Source of the DNA: Polyangiaceae bacterium
GTDB lineage: Bacteria; Myxococcota_A; Polyangia; Polyangiales; Polyangiaceae
Length of the DNA: 64,000 bases
NCBI GenBank assembly: GCA_025936115.1
Contig: JAICTZ010000004.1
Location: 248,001 to 312,000, forward strand
Direction of reading: 5' to 3'
Shown here: positions 16,573 through 25,817 of the stretch, in pieces
Layout of the letters: each line of letters starts with the position of its first letter
Position numbering within the stretch: the first letter of the stretch is position 1
Notes under the pieces: generated by a model
Seen by the model: the letters and a program-made list of their open reading frames with translations, nothing else
Databases searched by the model: none
Told to the model about the DNA's origin: nothing
Program-made: the position numbers and the translations under genes

Positions 16573-17802
16573 ATGAGCCGCCTCTCACGTTCCTTTGGTT
16601 CGTTTGGTGTCGCTAGCGCTTGCCTCGCTGCTGCGGCCATCGCGGCGTGTTCTGCCACCGTACCGCCACTCGATCTTTCCGATGACGGTCCATCCGAACC
16701 CGTCGCCGGCAAGGCGAACAACGGCGGCACGGGTGGCACGGGAGCGAGCACGGGTGGCACGGGAGCGAGCACGGGCGGAACAGGCACCGGCGGCTCCGCG
16801 ACGGGGGGTTCCGGCGTCATCGGCTCCGGCGGCACGGGCGCCGCGGGTCGCGCGTCGACCGGCGGCAGCGGCGGCACGATCGGCGGCGGCACGGGCGCGG
16901 GCGGCGTGCATGCGGCCGGTGGCACCGGCGGCTCGTCAGGCGGAACGGTGGCGACGACCGGTGGCACCGCCGGCATCAGCTTCGGTACGGGTGGGACATC
17001 CGGACGTGGCAGCGGCGGTGGAGGCGGTAGAGCGGCCACGGCCGGTAGCGGCGGCACGGTCGGACGCGGCGGCAACACGAGCACGGCCGGAACCTCGAGC
17101 GGCGGCGGCTCGGCCGGCGCGCCTCCCGTCGGCGATCCCTGCGCGACGACGACCGTCCCGAGCGGCGGCACGCAGCACGCCTCGAGCAATGCGTCGGGCA
17201 CGGCCTCCGGGCTCAGCTGGACCATTTGGTCGAACGGCAGCGGCGGCTCGATCACCACCTACTCGACACCCGCGTTCAGTGCAGCCTGGAACAACTCGGG
17301 CGACTTCCTGGCCCGTATCGGCCTGCAGTGGAACAACACCAAGACGTACGACCAGTACGGCACCATCAGCGCGCAATTCTTCTCGACGAAATCGGGAAGC
17401 GGCGGCGGCTACTCGTATATTGGAATCTATGGCTGGTCGACGAATCCCTGTGTCGAGTGGTACATCGTCGACGACTCGTACAATCCGATGCCCGTCAATC
17501 CGGGGAACACGACGAACAAGGGCACGAAGACGATCGACGGAGGTACCTACACCTTCTACACCCGTGCCACCTCGGGCACCGGCGGCTCGAAGTGCTCCGG
17601 CGTCTCGAATTGGAATCAGTTTTACAGTGTGCGACAGACCGCACGCCATTGTGGAACAATCTCCATCAGCGAACACTTCGATGCATGGGCCGCCGCGGGC
17701 ATGACGCTCGGCAAGATGGACCAAGCCCAGATCCTCGTGGAAGTCGGCGGCGGCAGCGGGAAGATCGACTTCCCCATCGCCAACGTCACGACGACCATGT
17801 GA
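16573..17802 (+). CDS. GH11 endo-1,4-beta-xylanase lipoprotein (copy B)
   Basis: The 409-residue product starts at ATG 16573 (a TTG three codons earlier is in frame), with a signal peptide ending in lipobox AIAAC. A stalk of about 150 residues rich in GTGG, GGSG and similar units leads to a GH11 domain. The nucleophile is in NPCVEWYIVDD (Glu295) and the acid/base in ILVEVGGGSG (Glu390). It shares SVRQTAR-x-CG and the following helix with copy A, so the two look like diverged duplicates in divergent orientation. Both should be surface-anchored xylanases. A 20-bp tandem duplication covers the stop codon. Confidence 0.94.
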   Translation: MSRLSRSFGSFGVASACLAAAAIAACSATVPPLDLSDDGPSEPVAGKANNGGTGGTGASTGGTGASTGGTGTGGSATGGSGVIGSGGTGAAGRASTGGSGGTIGGGTGAGGVHAAGGTGGSSGGTVATTGGTAGISFGTGGTSGRGSGGGGGRAATAGSGGTVGRGGNTSTAGTSSGGGSAGAPPVGDPCATTTVPSGGTQHASSNASGTASGLSWTIWSNGSGGSITTYSTPAFSAAWNNSGDFLARIGLQWNNTKTYDQYGTISAQFFSTKSGSGGGYSYIGIYGWSTNPCVEWYIVDDSYNPMPVNPGNTTNKGTKTIDGGTYTFYTRATSGTGGSKCSGVSNWNQFYSVRQTARHCGTISISEHFDAWAAAGMTLGKMDQAQILVEVGGGSGKIDFPIANVTTTM

Positions 17803-17821
17803 ACGTCACGACGACCATGTG
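17782..17821 (+). repeat. 20-bp perfect tandem duplication across a stop codon
   Basis: Two identical 20-bp units abut at 17782-17801 and 17802-17821. The first contains the end of the GH11 copy B gene, and its TGA is completed by the first base of the second unit. Because 20 is not a multiple of three, the second copy is out of frame. It looks like a recent slippage duplication. Confidence 0.9.
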
Positions 17822-18063
17822 AGCGTGGAGGTCGCGCTCGACGGAGCGCGCGCTGCCGGAGCCGTGTCCCGCCGACACTCACCGAAACATCCACGGCACG
17901 GGCGTTTTTGCCCAGGATTGTTCCTGAATCGTCATCGAAACTTCGACCGGCCGACGGCTTCGGCCCGGCGAAAGGTTTGCCAGCCGCAGCCCTTCGACGG
18001 CAAACTGCGAAGTTCTTGGCTGCTCTCGGGTAATTCACGCCGGGAACGCGGCCGCTGGGTGCC

Positions 18064-19227
18064 ATGACTTTTCACGATGACTTCTGGGTAGGTTGCGTCC
18101 TCGCCGTCACGCTCGGCTGCGGCTCGAACGGCGACAAGAATCCGTCCGCGACCGGCGGTGACGGTGGCGGCAGCGGCGCGACGGCTGGTAGCGAAGCTGG
18201 TGGCACGTCGGGCGACACGGCCGGTGGATCGGGCACGTCGACCGGCGGATCGTCACACGGCGGCTCCGGGGTCGGCGGCGGAGGCGGGAAAACGATCGGA
18301 GTGGGCGGCACGAGCGGCACGAGTGCCGGCGCTGCTGGTGCGGGCGCCGCTGGTGCAGGCGCAGCCGGGGCCGGCACGTGCACGAACGCGTTCGGAACGC
18401 CCGAGCTCATCGTTGCCGACACGCCCGGTGTGCTTCGACAGTGCCTCACCGTGACCGGCGACGATCTCGAGCTCTTCTACGAGGAACGTCGCGACGGCGC
18501 CGCGCACGTCATGGTGATGAAACGCAGCGATCGAAACGCAGCGTTCGGCGCCGCCACCGAGCTCGACTCCTCGATTTGGTCGTGGTGCACGCCCGTCGAG
18601 GATCCAAGCCTCGACGTGAGCGACGACGGCCTTCGACTTTACCTCACGTGCGTCGACACGGACACGCCGAACGGTGACGGCGGCTACACCTCGAGCGCCA
18701 TTCGCGTCGCCGACCGCCCGACGCGCGCTGCGGAGTTCAGCTTGAACCCGACTGCCTTCGGTATCGGCAACGTGTCGCTCAGCGTGAGCCAGGACGAGCT
18801 CACCGCTTTTTGGTCGGACTTTTCGGAGAGCGTCACACCGCGCAGCGTCATGGCGACGCGCGCGTCGAAGACCGAGCCGTTCGGGTCGCTCGTGCCGATC
18901 CCGGGGTTACAGGACAACGTGCGCAATCCCGAGCTCGCGAACGACGCTCTGCACCTGTTCGGGTCCATCGAGCTCAGCGACAAGATGTACGGCGTGGTCA
19001 TGTTCACGCGCACGACTCCGAGCGCGAGCTTCGCCCCGGTCACAGCGGCAGACCTCGCCGTCGAGCACCCGGTCGATACGGTCGACGACCCGAACACCAG
19101 CACGCTCGAGGGCACGTCGGACTACTCGCCCACCGTGAGCGGGGACTGCAGCTCGCTCTACTTCATGCGGCGAACCGTAACGAGCGGCGCGAGCCCCACA
19201 TCCGAAATCTTCGTCGCGAAGCGCTGA
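18064..19227 (+). CDS. lipoprotein with a propeller-like head on a Gly-rich stalk
   Basis: The 387-residue product starts at ATG 18064. Its short hydrophobic leader ends in a lipobox (TLGC). About 80 residues of Gly/Ser/Ala stalk come next. The head has repeated blades such as DPSLDVSDDGLRLYLTC, NVSLSVSQDELTAFWSD and SPTVSGDCSSLYF, the pattern of PD40/TolB-like beta-propellers. No catalytic residues are evident; surface binding is the likely role. It follows the GH11 gene by 261 bp in the same direction, with nothing recognised between them, so cotranscription is uncertain. Confidence 0.8.
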   Translation: MTFHDDFWVGCVLAVTLGCGSNGDKNPSATGGDGGGSGATAGSEAGGTSGDTAGGSGTSTGGSSHGGSGVGGGGGKTIGVGGTSGTSAGAAGAGAAGAGAAGAGTCTNAFGTPELIVADTPGVLRQCLTVTGDDLELFYEERRDGAAHVMVMKRSDRNAAFGAATELDSSIWSWCTPVEDPSLDVSDDGLRLYLTCVDTDTPNGDGGYTSSAIRVADRPTRAAEFSLNPTAFGIGNVSLSVSQDELTAFWSDFSESVTPRSVMATRASKTEPFGSLVPIPGLQDNVRNPELANDALHLFGSIELSDKMYGVVMFTRTTPSASFAPVTAADLAVEHPVDTVDDPNTSTLEGTSDYSPTVSGDCSSLYFMRRTVTSGASPTSEIFVAKR

Positions 19228-19301
19228 TCAGGCAGCGCCCGTTGCCGGGTGTAGGTGTTCGTCTTCCGACGGACCGGCGCACGAAAGCGGCTCGGCGCCA
19301 C

Positions 19302-19330
19302 TTGACGATTATTGAGTCCTGCCTCATTAA
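19302..19330 (+). promoter_or_regulatory. tetR promoter with internal palindromic operator
   Basis: TTGACG at 19302 and CATTAA at 19325 are 17 bp apart, a plausible -35/-10 pair. A palindrome occupies 19309-19330: TTATTGAG, a 6-bp centre, then CTCATTAA, with 7 of 8 arm positions symmetric. An operator between -35 and -10 is the classic arrangement for TetR autorepression. The expected transcription start falls at about the GTG at 19337, suggesting a leaderless message. Confidence 0.55.
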
Positions 19331-19336
19331 TTGGAC

Positions 19337-20035
19337 GTGCCTCGAAAGCGCCAAAATTTGGCCATTGCCGAGCCGAGCCGCCCGCGGGCGACGGGCCGCG
19401 GGCGACCGCCGAGCATCGACTCCGAACGGCTACTGGCCGTGGCGCGGGACGTGTTCTTGGAACGCGGGATCCGCGCCACGACGCTGGAGGTGGCCGAACG
19501 GGCGGGCGTGTCGGAGGGAGTGCTCTTTCATCGCTTCAAATCGAAAGAGGGCCTTTTTAGCGCGGCGATGGATTTCGACGGCGAGCGTTTCCCGCACGCC
19601 ATCCTCGAGGCGATCGAATCGCTCGACGGGCTCGACGTGCGAGAGGCGATTGTTCGCGTCGCCACGCGGCTGCTCGAGGTCGGGCGCGTCGCGCTGCCGA
19701 TTCTGATGCTGTCCTGGTCGAACCCGCAGCCGTGCTCGGGCCCGATTTTCGACAAAAAGCGCCACAAATTTCGCGAAGTCTTGAAAGCGCTCGCCGCCTA
19801 CTTCGAACGGCAGATGGAGCTCGGAAAGCTGCGCCGCATGGACACGGAGCTGCTCGCGCGCACGTTGCTCGGCGCCGTCCACCATTTCGCGATGACCCGC
19901 ATCCTGCTCGAGGAGGGCGACGGCTCGCTCATGCCCGACGGCATGTTCGTGCGCGGTCTCGCCGATTTGATGCTCAACGGGTCCGTCGAAACCCACGCCG
20001 TGCCCCCGCGCCACCGGCGCTTTGCTGCTCGCTGA
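19337..20035 (+). CDS. TetR/AcrR family repressor of the efflux operon
   Basis: The N-terminal DNA-binding domain contains ARDVFLERGIRATTLEVAER followed by AGVSEGVLFHRFKSKEGLF, the TetR helix-turn-helix. The C-terminal all-helical part (about 90-215) should bind an inducer and dimerise. The GTG at 19337 is chosen over a TTG at 19331 because the putative promoter would start transcription there. It lies 23 bp upstream of genes for a complete RND efflux pump in the same direction, so it most likely represses that operon and itself. Confidence 0.9.
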   Translation: MPRKRQNLAIAEPSRPRATGRGRPPSIDSERLLAVARDVFLERGIRATTLEVAERAGVSEGVLFHRFKSKEGLFSAAMDFDGERFPHAILEAIESLDGLDVREAIVRVATRLLEVGRVALPILMLSWSNPQPCSGPIFDKKRHKFREVLKALAAYFERQMELGKLRRMDTELLARTLLGAVHHFAMTRILLEEGDGSLMPDGMFVRGLADLMLNGSVETHAVPPRHRRFAAR

Positions 20036-20058
20036 GACGAGCGTCCCGATTCGAACCC

Positions 20059-21480
20059 ATGACCCCTTCCCGCTTCTCCATGTTCCGCCACTATTTATTG
20101 AGTGCCTGCTTAACAAGCGCCGTCACCGCGGCAATCTTGCTCGCGCCGCGCCAGGCCGCCGCGGTCCAGCCGCTCGAAACGTTCCTGGAGGCGGCGCGCC
20201 AAAGCAACTTCGACGTGCGCGCGCAGCGGGCCACGGTCGAGCAGCGTGACTGGGAGAAGGAGTCGTCTCTCGGCCGCCTTTTGCCGGCGGCGTCCGCGCG
20301 CGGCGTTTATACGCGTAACCAATTCGACGTAGTGATTCCCCCGGGCGCCTTCGGGTCACAGTCCAAAGGCGGGGTCATTACGCCCTACGATCAGGTCGAC
20401 CTGTTCTTGCAGGTCGACGTACCGCTCGTCGATTTGGCGGCGTACCAGCGCTTGCACCAGGCACGGCACCTGGTGGGCGCGGCGAACGCGCAGCTCGAGC
20501 TGTCGCAAAGTGACGCGCAGCGCGCCACGGCGCGCGCGTACTACGCGTACATCGGCGCGGGCGCCCTCGTGCAGGCGGCCGAGCGCAGCGTGAAGATCGC
20601 GGAGGACAACCTCGCGTTCGTGAGCACGCGACGTTCGCTGGGCGCGGCGACCGAGCTCGACCAGGAACGCGCACGAGCGAGCCTCGAGCAGAGCAAGCAG
20701 GACCAAGCGGACGCGGAGCGGCTCGCCGTCACCGCCGCACGCAACCTCGAGACCATCTCCGGCCTGACTCCCACGCCCGTCGTCGAGTACCCGATTGACG
20801 ATTTGCATCCCGAGCCTGGCCTCGCGGTCTGGCTTGCCTACCGCGACACGCCGGCCGATCGCGTGCAGGCAGCCCTGAGCCGCGCCGCGGAGTCCGCTAA
20901 GAAAGCCGCGGCCTATTCGGCCCTGCCCACGCTCAGCGCCAACGGGCAGGAACGCGTCACGAACGCGCCGGGCTTCGTCGGCCATTCCGCCTTCTACACG
21001 GTGCAAGCCATGCTCTCGTGGCGCTTCGACTATGGCACGTACGCGACGGCGCAGGCCCAAGCGAGCGCGCTCGACGTGCAGCGGGTGCGCGCTCAGCAGG
21101 CGCGGCGCGGCGTCGAGGACGACGTGTTCGACGCCTGGGACCGCGTGCGCACCGGCATCGTGAAGAGCGCGTCCTCGCGCGCGCAGGCGCAAGCCGCCGT
21201 GCGCGCCGAAGAGCTCGCCCTCGCGCGTTACCAATCCGGCGCGCTCACGCAGCTCGACGTGACGCAGGCACAGCGCGACGCGTTTCAGGCGCAAGCCAAC
21301 CGCATCCAGGCGGACGCGGATTTGCTCTACTCGCGCGTGCTCTTGCGCCTCGCGGCCGGCCAGTCCCCGCACGTGCAGGCCTCGTCGTCGCCCCCCGTTC
21401 AAGCCAAAGACCTCGGCGCGCCGCCCGTACTCCCGCTTTCACCCCCGGCCGAACCCGCCACTAATCCCAATTCCCGCTGA
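20059..21480 (+). CDS. TolC-family outer membrane efflux protein
   Basis: The 473-residue product has a signal peptide ending near RQAAA and then the two long helical repeats of the TolC/OprM family, for example QPLETFLEAARQSNFDVRAQ at the start and the heptad-rich ARYQSGALTQLDVTQAQRD near the end. It should form the outer membrane exit duct of the pump encoded by the next two genes. ATG 20059 is used; ATG 20080 is an in-frame alternative giving a shorter leader. Two rare TTA codons lie inside a palindrome at 20095-20116 within the signal-peptide region. Confidence 0.93.
   Translation: MTPSRFSMFRHYLLSACLTSAVTAAILLAPRQAAAVQPLETFLEAARQSNFDVRAQRATVEQRDWEKESSLGRLLPAASARGVYTRNQFDVVIPPGAFGSQSKGGVITPYDQVDLFLQVDVPLVDLAAYQRLHQARHLVGAANAQLELSQSDAQRATARAYYAYIGAGALVQAAERSVKIAEDNLAFVSTRRSLGAATELDQERARASLEQSKQDQADAERLAVTAARNLETISGLTPTPVVEYPIDDLHPEPGLAVWLAYRDTPADRVQAALSRAAESAKKAAAYSALPTLSANGQERVTNAPGFVGHSAFYTVQAMLSWRFDYGTYATAQAQASALDVQRVRAQQARRGVEDDVFDAWDRVRTGIVKSASSRAQAQAAVRAEELALARYQSGALTQLDVTQAQRDAFQAQANRIQADADLLYSRVLLRLAAGQSPHVQASSSPPVQAKDLGAPPVLPLSPPAEPATNPNSR
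20095..20116. promoter_or_regulatory. second operator-like palindrome inside the tolC-like gene
   Basis: TTATTGAG, a 6-bp centre, then CTTAACAA matches the tetR-promoter palindrome in its left arm and in its spacing; 6 of 8 arm positions are symmetric. It lies within codons for the signal peptide. It may be a second repressor site acting as a roadblock, or coincidence. Confidence 0.35.
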
Positions 21481-21507
21481 GCCGTTTACTCGTTGCGACC
21501 CACGATC

Positions 21508-22599
21508 ATGTCGAATCCTTTTCGTCGCTCCCGTCCGTTTTCCCGCTTCGCGCTCGCCGCCACGCTCGCGTTCGCGGCGCTGCCGAGCGCCTGCCGGGCC
21601 AAGACTGACCCGGCTCCGCAGGCGGCGGCGGTTCCGCCGGTTGCCGTCAGCACGGAGGCAGTGACGAACATCGACGTGCCGCGCACGCTGCGGCTCACCG
21701 GCACGCTCCGCGGTGAGCGCGAGACGGACCTCGCCGCCAACGTGTCCGGCCGCGTCACGAGCATCAAGTTCGAGCGCGGACAGCGCATCGAAAAGGGCGA
21801 GCTCATCGCCGACGTCGACGTGAGCGCCGCGGCCCTCGCGCTCAAAGAGGCGCGCTTGGCCGTCGAAACGTCGAAGACACAAGAGGCGATCAATCAAACG
21901 GACTGCGCCCGTTACGAAAAGCTCAAGGCGAGCGGCGCCGTCACGGACCTCGAGTACGACCAAGTCACCGCCAAGTGCAAGACGGCGCCCCTCAATCGCG
22001 AAACGGCCGAAGCGCGCCAGAGCATCGCCGCGAAGAACGTGGGCGACGGTCGCATCCGGTCGCCGTTCGCCGGTATCGTCACGGACAAGTACGTGCAGGT
22101 CGGCGAGTACGTCCAGCCGTCGTCGCGCGTGGTTTCGCTCGCGCAAGTCTCCGATCTACGCCTCGAGTTCAGCTTACCCGAGCAGAACTATCCCGACGTG
22201 AAGGCGGGAGCGGCCGTCACCTTTCGCGTCGCCGCGTACGGCAAAGAGCCCTTCACGGGCACGGTCTCGCACATCGCGGGCGCCGTGCGCGAGACGCGCG
22301 ACGTGCTGGTCGAGGCGAGCGTGAAGAATCCCGACCAGCGACTCTTGCCCGGCATGTTCGCCGACGTCGAGCTCACGATCGGGCAGGACAATCTGCCCTC
22401 CGTGCCGAAAACGGCCGTGTTCGAGGCGAACGGCAAGCTCAACGTCTTCGCCGTCAAGGACGGCGTGCTCGAACAGCGCGTCTTACAGCCCGGACCGGAG
22501 CTCGGCGCGCGGCTGTCGGTCCGGCGCGGGGTCGTCGCGGGCGAGCGTGTGGTGACGCCGTACGTCCCCGAGCTGCAAAACGGGCAGCGTGTGAAATGA
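21508..22599 (+). CDS. RND efflux periplasmic adaptor (membrane fusion protein)
   Basis: The 363-residue lipoprotein has lipobox LPSAC after a basic signal peptide. It then shows the barrel-sandwich/lipoyl half-motifs (VSGRVTSIKFERGQRIEKG and GRIRSPFAGIVTDKYVQVGE), a short helical hairpin, and beta-barrel and membrane-proximal domains, as in AcrA-type adaptors. It links the inner membrane pump to the TolC-like duct. ATG 21508 is preferred to TTG 21493. Spacing to its neighbours (27 and 49 bp) indicates one operon. Confidence 0.93.
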   Translation: MSNPFRRSRPFSRFALAATLAFAALPSACRAKTDPAPQAAAVPPVAVSTEAVTNIDVPRTLRLTGTLRGERETDLAANVSGRVTSIKFERGQRIEKGELIADVDVSAAALALKEARLAVETSKTQEAINQTDCARYEKLKASGAVTDLEYDQVTAKCKTAPLNRETAEARQSIAAKNVGDGRIRSPFAGIVTDKYVQVGEYVQPSSRVVSLAQVSDLRLEFSLPEQNYPDVKAGAAVTFRVAAYGKEPFTGTVSHIAGAVRETRDVLVEASVKNPDQRLLPGMFADVELTIGQDNLPSVPKTAVFEANGKLNVFAVKDGVLEQRVLQPGPELGARLSVRRGVVAGERVVTPYVPELQNGQRVK

Positions 22600-22648
22600 G
22601 CGCCGTCACGACGGCGGTCAACGGCAACGAGCGCGAAGGAAGCCGCCC

Positions 22649-25600
22649 ATGCAGTGGTTAGCTAGATTGTGCGTGCAACGGCCGGTGCTCGCATCGGTCT
22701 TGATGCTCGTGATTTTGGTGCTGGGCACGGTCGGCTATCGCGGCCTCGGCGTCGATCAGTTCCCGAACGTCGACGTGCCCGTGGTCGTGATCACGACGCA
22801 GCTGCCGGGCGCCGCTCCCGAGGAAATCGAGACCGACGTCACCGACAAGATCGAGGGCGCCGTCAACCAGATCTCGGGCGTCGACGACTTGAACTCGGTC
22901 TCGAGCGAGGGCGTGTCGCAGGTCGTGATCATGTTCAAGCTCGACAAGGACACCGACGTCGCGGCGCAAGAGGTGCGCGACAAGGTAAACACCGTTCTCC
23001 GCGAGCTGCCGACCGGCATCGAACAACCGATCATCAGCAAGGTCGAGCCGAGCGCCGCGCCCGTGCTCTACCTCGGCATCCAGGGCAAAGGACAGAGCCT
23101 ACGCGATCTCACCGAGGTCGCCGACAAGAAGGTACGCCGCCAACTCGAGACCATCCTCGGCGTCGGCAAGGTGACGATCATCGGCGGCCGCGAGCGGCAG
23201 ATCCAGGTGCGCATGGATCCGCTCGCGCTGCGTTCGGCCGGCATCACGGCGGTCGACGTGATGAACACGCTGCAGTCGCAGAACCTGATGACCCCGGGCG
23301 GCAACCTCGAGACGGGACCCGAGAGCGTCACGCTGCGCATCGACGGCCGCGTCACCTCGGTCGAGGCCGTGGCCCGGCTCGTCGTGCGCGCCAAGGACGG
23401 GCGCATCTTGCGGCTGTCGGACGTCGCGAACGTCGTGGACGACCAGGAAGCCGTCGAGAGCCTCGCTCGCTACGACGGCAAGGAAGTCGTCGTGCTCTCG
23501 ATCGTGAAGCAAGCCGGCACGAACACGATCGAAGTCGTCGACAACGTGCGAAAGCGCATCCAGAGCCTGCAAAAATCCCTGCCCGAGGGCATGCAGCTCA
23601 CCGTCATCCGCGACAACTCGCAGACGATCCGCACGAGCGTCCACTCCGTGATCGAGCACTTGATCGTCGGCGCGCTGCTCGCGGCCGCCGTCGTGCTCTT
23701 GTTCCTCGGCAACGCGCGGAGCACGCTCATCGCCGCGCTCTCGATTCCCATCTCCGTGATCGGCACCTTCGGCCTGATGTGGCTCGAGGGTTACACGCTG
23801 AACAACATCACGCTGCTCGCGCTCGCGCTCGCGGTCGGCATCGTGATCGACGACGCCATCGTCGTGCTCGAGAACATCATCCGCTTCATCGACGAGAAGA
23901 AGATGAAGCCGTTCCCGGCGGCCGTGCTCGCGACCAAAGAAATCGGCTTCGCCGTGCTCGCGACGACGCTGTCCTTGATGGCGGTGTTCATTCCGGTCGC
24001 CTTCATCGGCGGCATTCCGGGCCGCTTCTTGAAGAGCTTTGGTTACACGATGGCGTTCTCGATCGGCGTGTCGCTGATCGTGAGCTTCTCGCTCACGCCG
24101 ATGCTGTCGGCGCGCCTGCTGCTCGCGCACGGCCACGGCGGGCGCTTGAGCCGCGTCGTGGATTTCTTCTACCGGCCCATCGAGCGGGCGTATCTCGCCA
24201 TGCTCGGTTTTTCGCTCAGAAACCGCTGGGTGGTCGTGCTCGCGTGCGCGGGCGTGATGGGTTCGTGCATCCCCGTCGCCAAGTCGCTGCCGGGCTCGTT
24301 CCTGCCGCTCGACGACAAGGCGAAATTCCAGGTCACCATGCGCGCGCCCGAGGGCACGAGCGCGGAGGAGACGTTGCTCATCGCCGACCGCGCGAGCGGG
24401 CTCTTACGGCGCCTGCCCGGCGTCACTCACATCCTCATCACCGTGGCCGAGGACGATCAGCTCACGCGCAACTACGCGCAGCTCTACGTCGACCTCGTGG
24501 ACCCCGGCCAGCGCAAGCTCACGCAGTTCGAGCTCATGGACCGCGCGCGCGCGCTCGTGCTCCCCAACATGCCCAAGGATTTGCGCATCAACATCGCGGA
24601 GGTGCCGGACTTCTCCGTCGGCTCCAACACGCAAGGCGTGCAGTACATCCTCTCAGGTCCGAATTTCGGTGAGCTCGAGCGCGGCGCCGGCGTCATCACC
24701 AAGGCTTTGAACCAGAGCGGCAAGGCGGTCGACGTCGATACCACCAACATCGCGGGCCGGCCCGAGGTGCGCGTCACGATCGATCGCGACCGCGCCGCCG
24801 ATCTCGGCGTCAGCGTCGCCAACGTGGCCTCGACGCTCCAGATGCTCGTCGCGGGCGTCAAAGCCTCGACGTTCCCCGAAAACGGCAACGAATACGAGAT
24901 CCGCATCCGCGCCGACGAGCAGTACCGCGCCGACCAAAATTCGCTCGCGCTGATGAGCGTGCCGTCCTCGAAGTACGGCAGCGTGCCGCTCAACGCCGTC
25001 GTGCGCTGGGAGCGGGGACTCGGACCCTCCCGCATCAACCGCTACGCCCGCGAGCGCCAGATCACGATTTTGGCGAACGCCGCCGCCAACGCCGGTGACA
25101 ACGACGTGAGCGGGATCATTCAAAAAGAGTTCAAGAAGCTCGACCTCGGTCCCGCCTACCAGCTGCGCGCCACGGGTCGCTCGAAGTCACAGGAGGAGAC
25201 GGCTGCCGGCTTTCTACTCGCGCTCAGCATGGCGTTCATCTTCATGTACCTGATCCTCGCGGCGCAATTCGAGTCCTGGATCTATCCCGGAATCATCCTC
25301 GTCTCCCTGCCGCTCACCGTGCCGTTCGCTTTCATCAGCCTGAAGCTCTTCCACCAGAGCATCAACATGTTCTCGATGCTCGGCATGCTCGTGCTCTTCG
25401 GCGTCGTGAAGAAGAACAGCATTCTGCAGGTCGATCACACGAACCACCTGCGTAGGCTCGGCCGGAGTCGCTTCGACTCGCTCATGCAGGCCAATCGCGA
25501 CCGCTTGCGTCCGATCTTGATGACGACGATCGCCTTCGTCGCGGGCATGGCGCCGCTGATTCTCTCCTCGGGCATCGGTGCGGGCTTCAACAAGGCGACG

Positions 25601-25813
25601 GCCAGCATCGTCGTCGGCGGGCAAACGCTTTCGCTCTTGCTCACCTTGCTCGCCGTCCCCGTGATTCACAGCCTGGTCGACGACGTGCTCGACTTCTTCG
25701 CGCGACGCAAAAAACGCGGCATGCTCGACCGCGGCCAAGCGGAGCTCGACGCGCTGCTCGGCACGGGTGAGGCGCCGCTCGAAAAGGCCCTCGAACGCGC
25801 CGCCGCCGAGTGA
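22649..25813 (+). CDS. RND efflux inner membrane transporter (AcrB/HAE1-like)
   Basis: The 1054-residue protein shows the RND layout: an N-terminal helix, a large periplasmic loop, helices 2-6, a second loop and helices 8-12. Helix 4 carries the paired aspartates of the proton relay in VGIVIDDAIVV (Asp401, Asp402). LPGAAPEEIETDVT and the late GVVKKNSILQVDH are typical of hydrophobic and amphiphilic drug exporters rather than metal exporters. GGAAG lies upstream of the ATG. Substrates cannot be predicted beyond the HAE1-type class. Confidence 0.96.
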   Translation: MQWLARLCVQRPVLASVLMLVILVLGTVGYRGLGVDQFPNVDVPVVVITTQLPGAAPEEIETDVTDKIEGAVNQISGVDDLNSVSSEGVSQVVIMFKLDKDTDVAAQEVRDKVNTVLRELPTGIEQPIISKVEPSAAPVLYLGIQGKGQSLRDLTEVADKKVRRQLETILGVGKVTIIGGRERQIQVRMDPLALRSAGITAVDVMNTLQSQNLMTPGGNLETGPESVTLRIDGRVTSVEAVARLVVRAKDGRILRLSDVANVVDDQEAVESLARYDGKEVVVLSIVKQAGTNTIEVVDNVRKRIQSLQKSLPEGMQLTVIRDNSQTIRTSVHSVIEHLIVGALLAAAVVLLFLGNARSTLIAALSIPISVIGTFGLMWLEGYTLNNITLLALALAVGIVIDDAIVVLENIIRFIDEKKMKPFPAAVLATKEIGFAVLATTLSLMAVFIPVAFIGGIPGRFLKSFGYTMAFSIGVSLIVSFSLTPMLSARLLLAHGHGGRLSRVVDFFYRPIERAYLAMLGFSLRNRWVVVLACAGVMGSCIPVAKSLPGSFLPLDDKAKFQVTMRAPEGTSAEETLLIADRASGLLRRLPGVTHILITVAEDDQLTRNYAQLYVDLVDPGQRKLTQFELMDRARALVLPNMPKDLRINIAEVPDFSVGSNTQGVQYILSGPNFGELERGAGVITKALNQSGKAVDVDTTNIAGRPEVRVTIDRDRAADLGVSVANVASTLQMLVAGVKASTFPENGNEYEIRIRADEQYRADQNSLALMSVPSSKYGSVPLNAVVRWERGLGPSRINRYARERQITILANAAANAGDNDVSGIIQKEFKKLDLGPAYQLRATGRSKSQEETAAGFLLALSMAFIFMYLILAAQFESWIYPGIILVSLPLTVPFAFISLKLFHQSINMFSMLGMLVLFGVVKKNSILQVDHTNHLRRLGRSRFDSLMQANRDRLRPILMTTIAFVAGMAPLILSSGIGAGFNKATASIVVGGQTLSLLLTLLAVPVIHSLVDDVLDFFARRKKRGMLDRGQAELDALLGTGEAPLEKALERAAAE

Positions 25814-25817
25814 CCGC

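Noticed and set aside
16720..17110. Apparent DNA tandem repeats (GGCACGGGAGCGAGCACGGGT-like) in the stalk of GH11 copy B
   Set aside because: They encode the Gly/Ser/Thr stalk and are explained by protein composition, not by a separate element.
15794..17258. Long Pro/Ala-rich open frames opposite the two GH11 genes
   Set aside because: They are the reverse reading of the Gly/Ser stalk codons and have no start signals or domain content.
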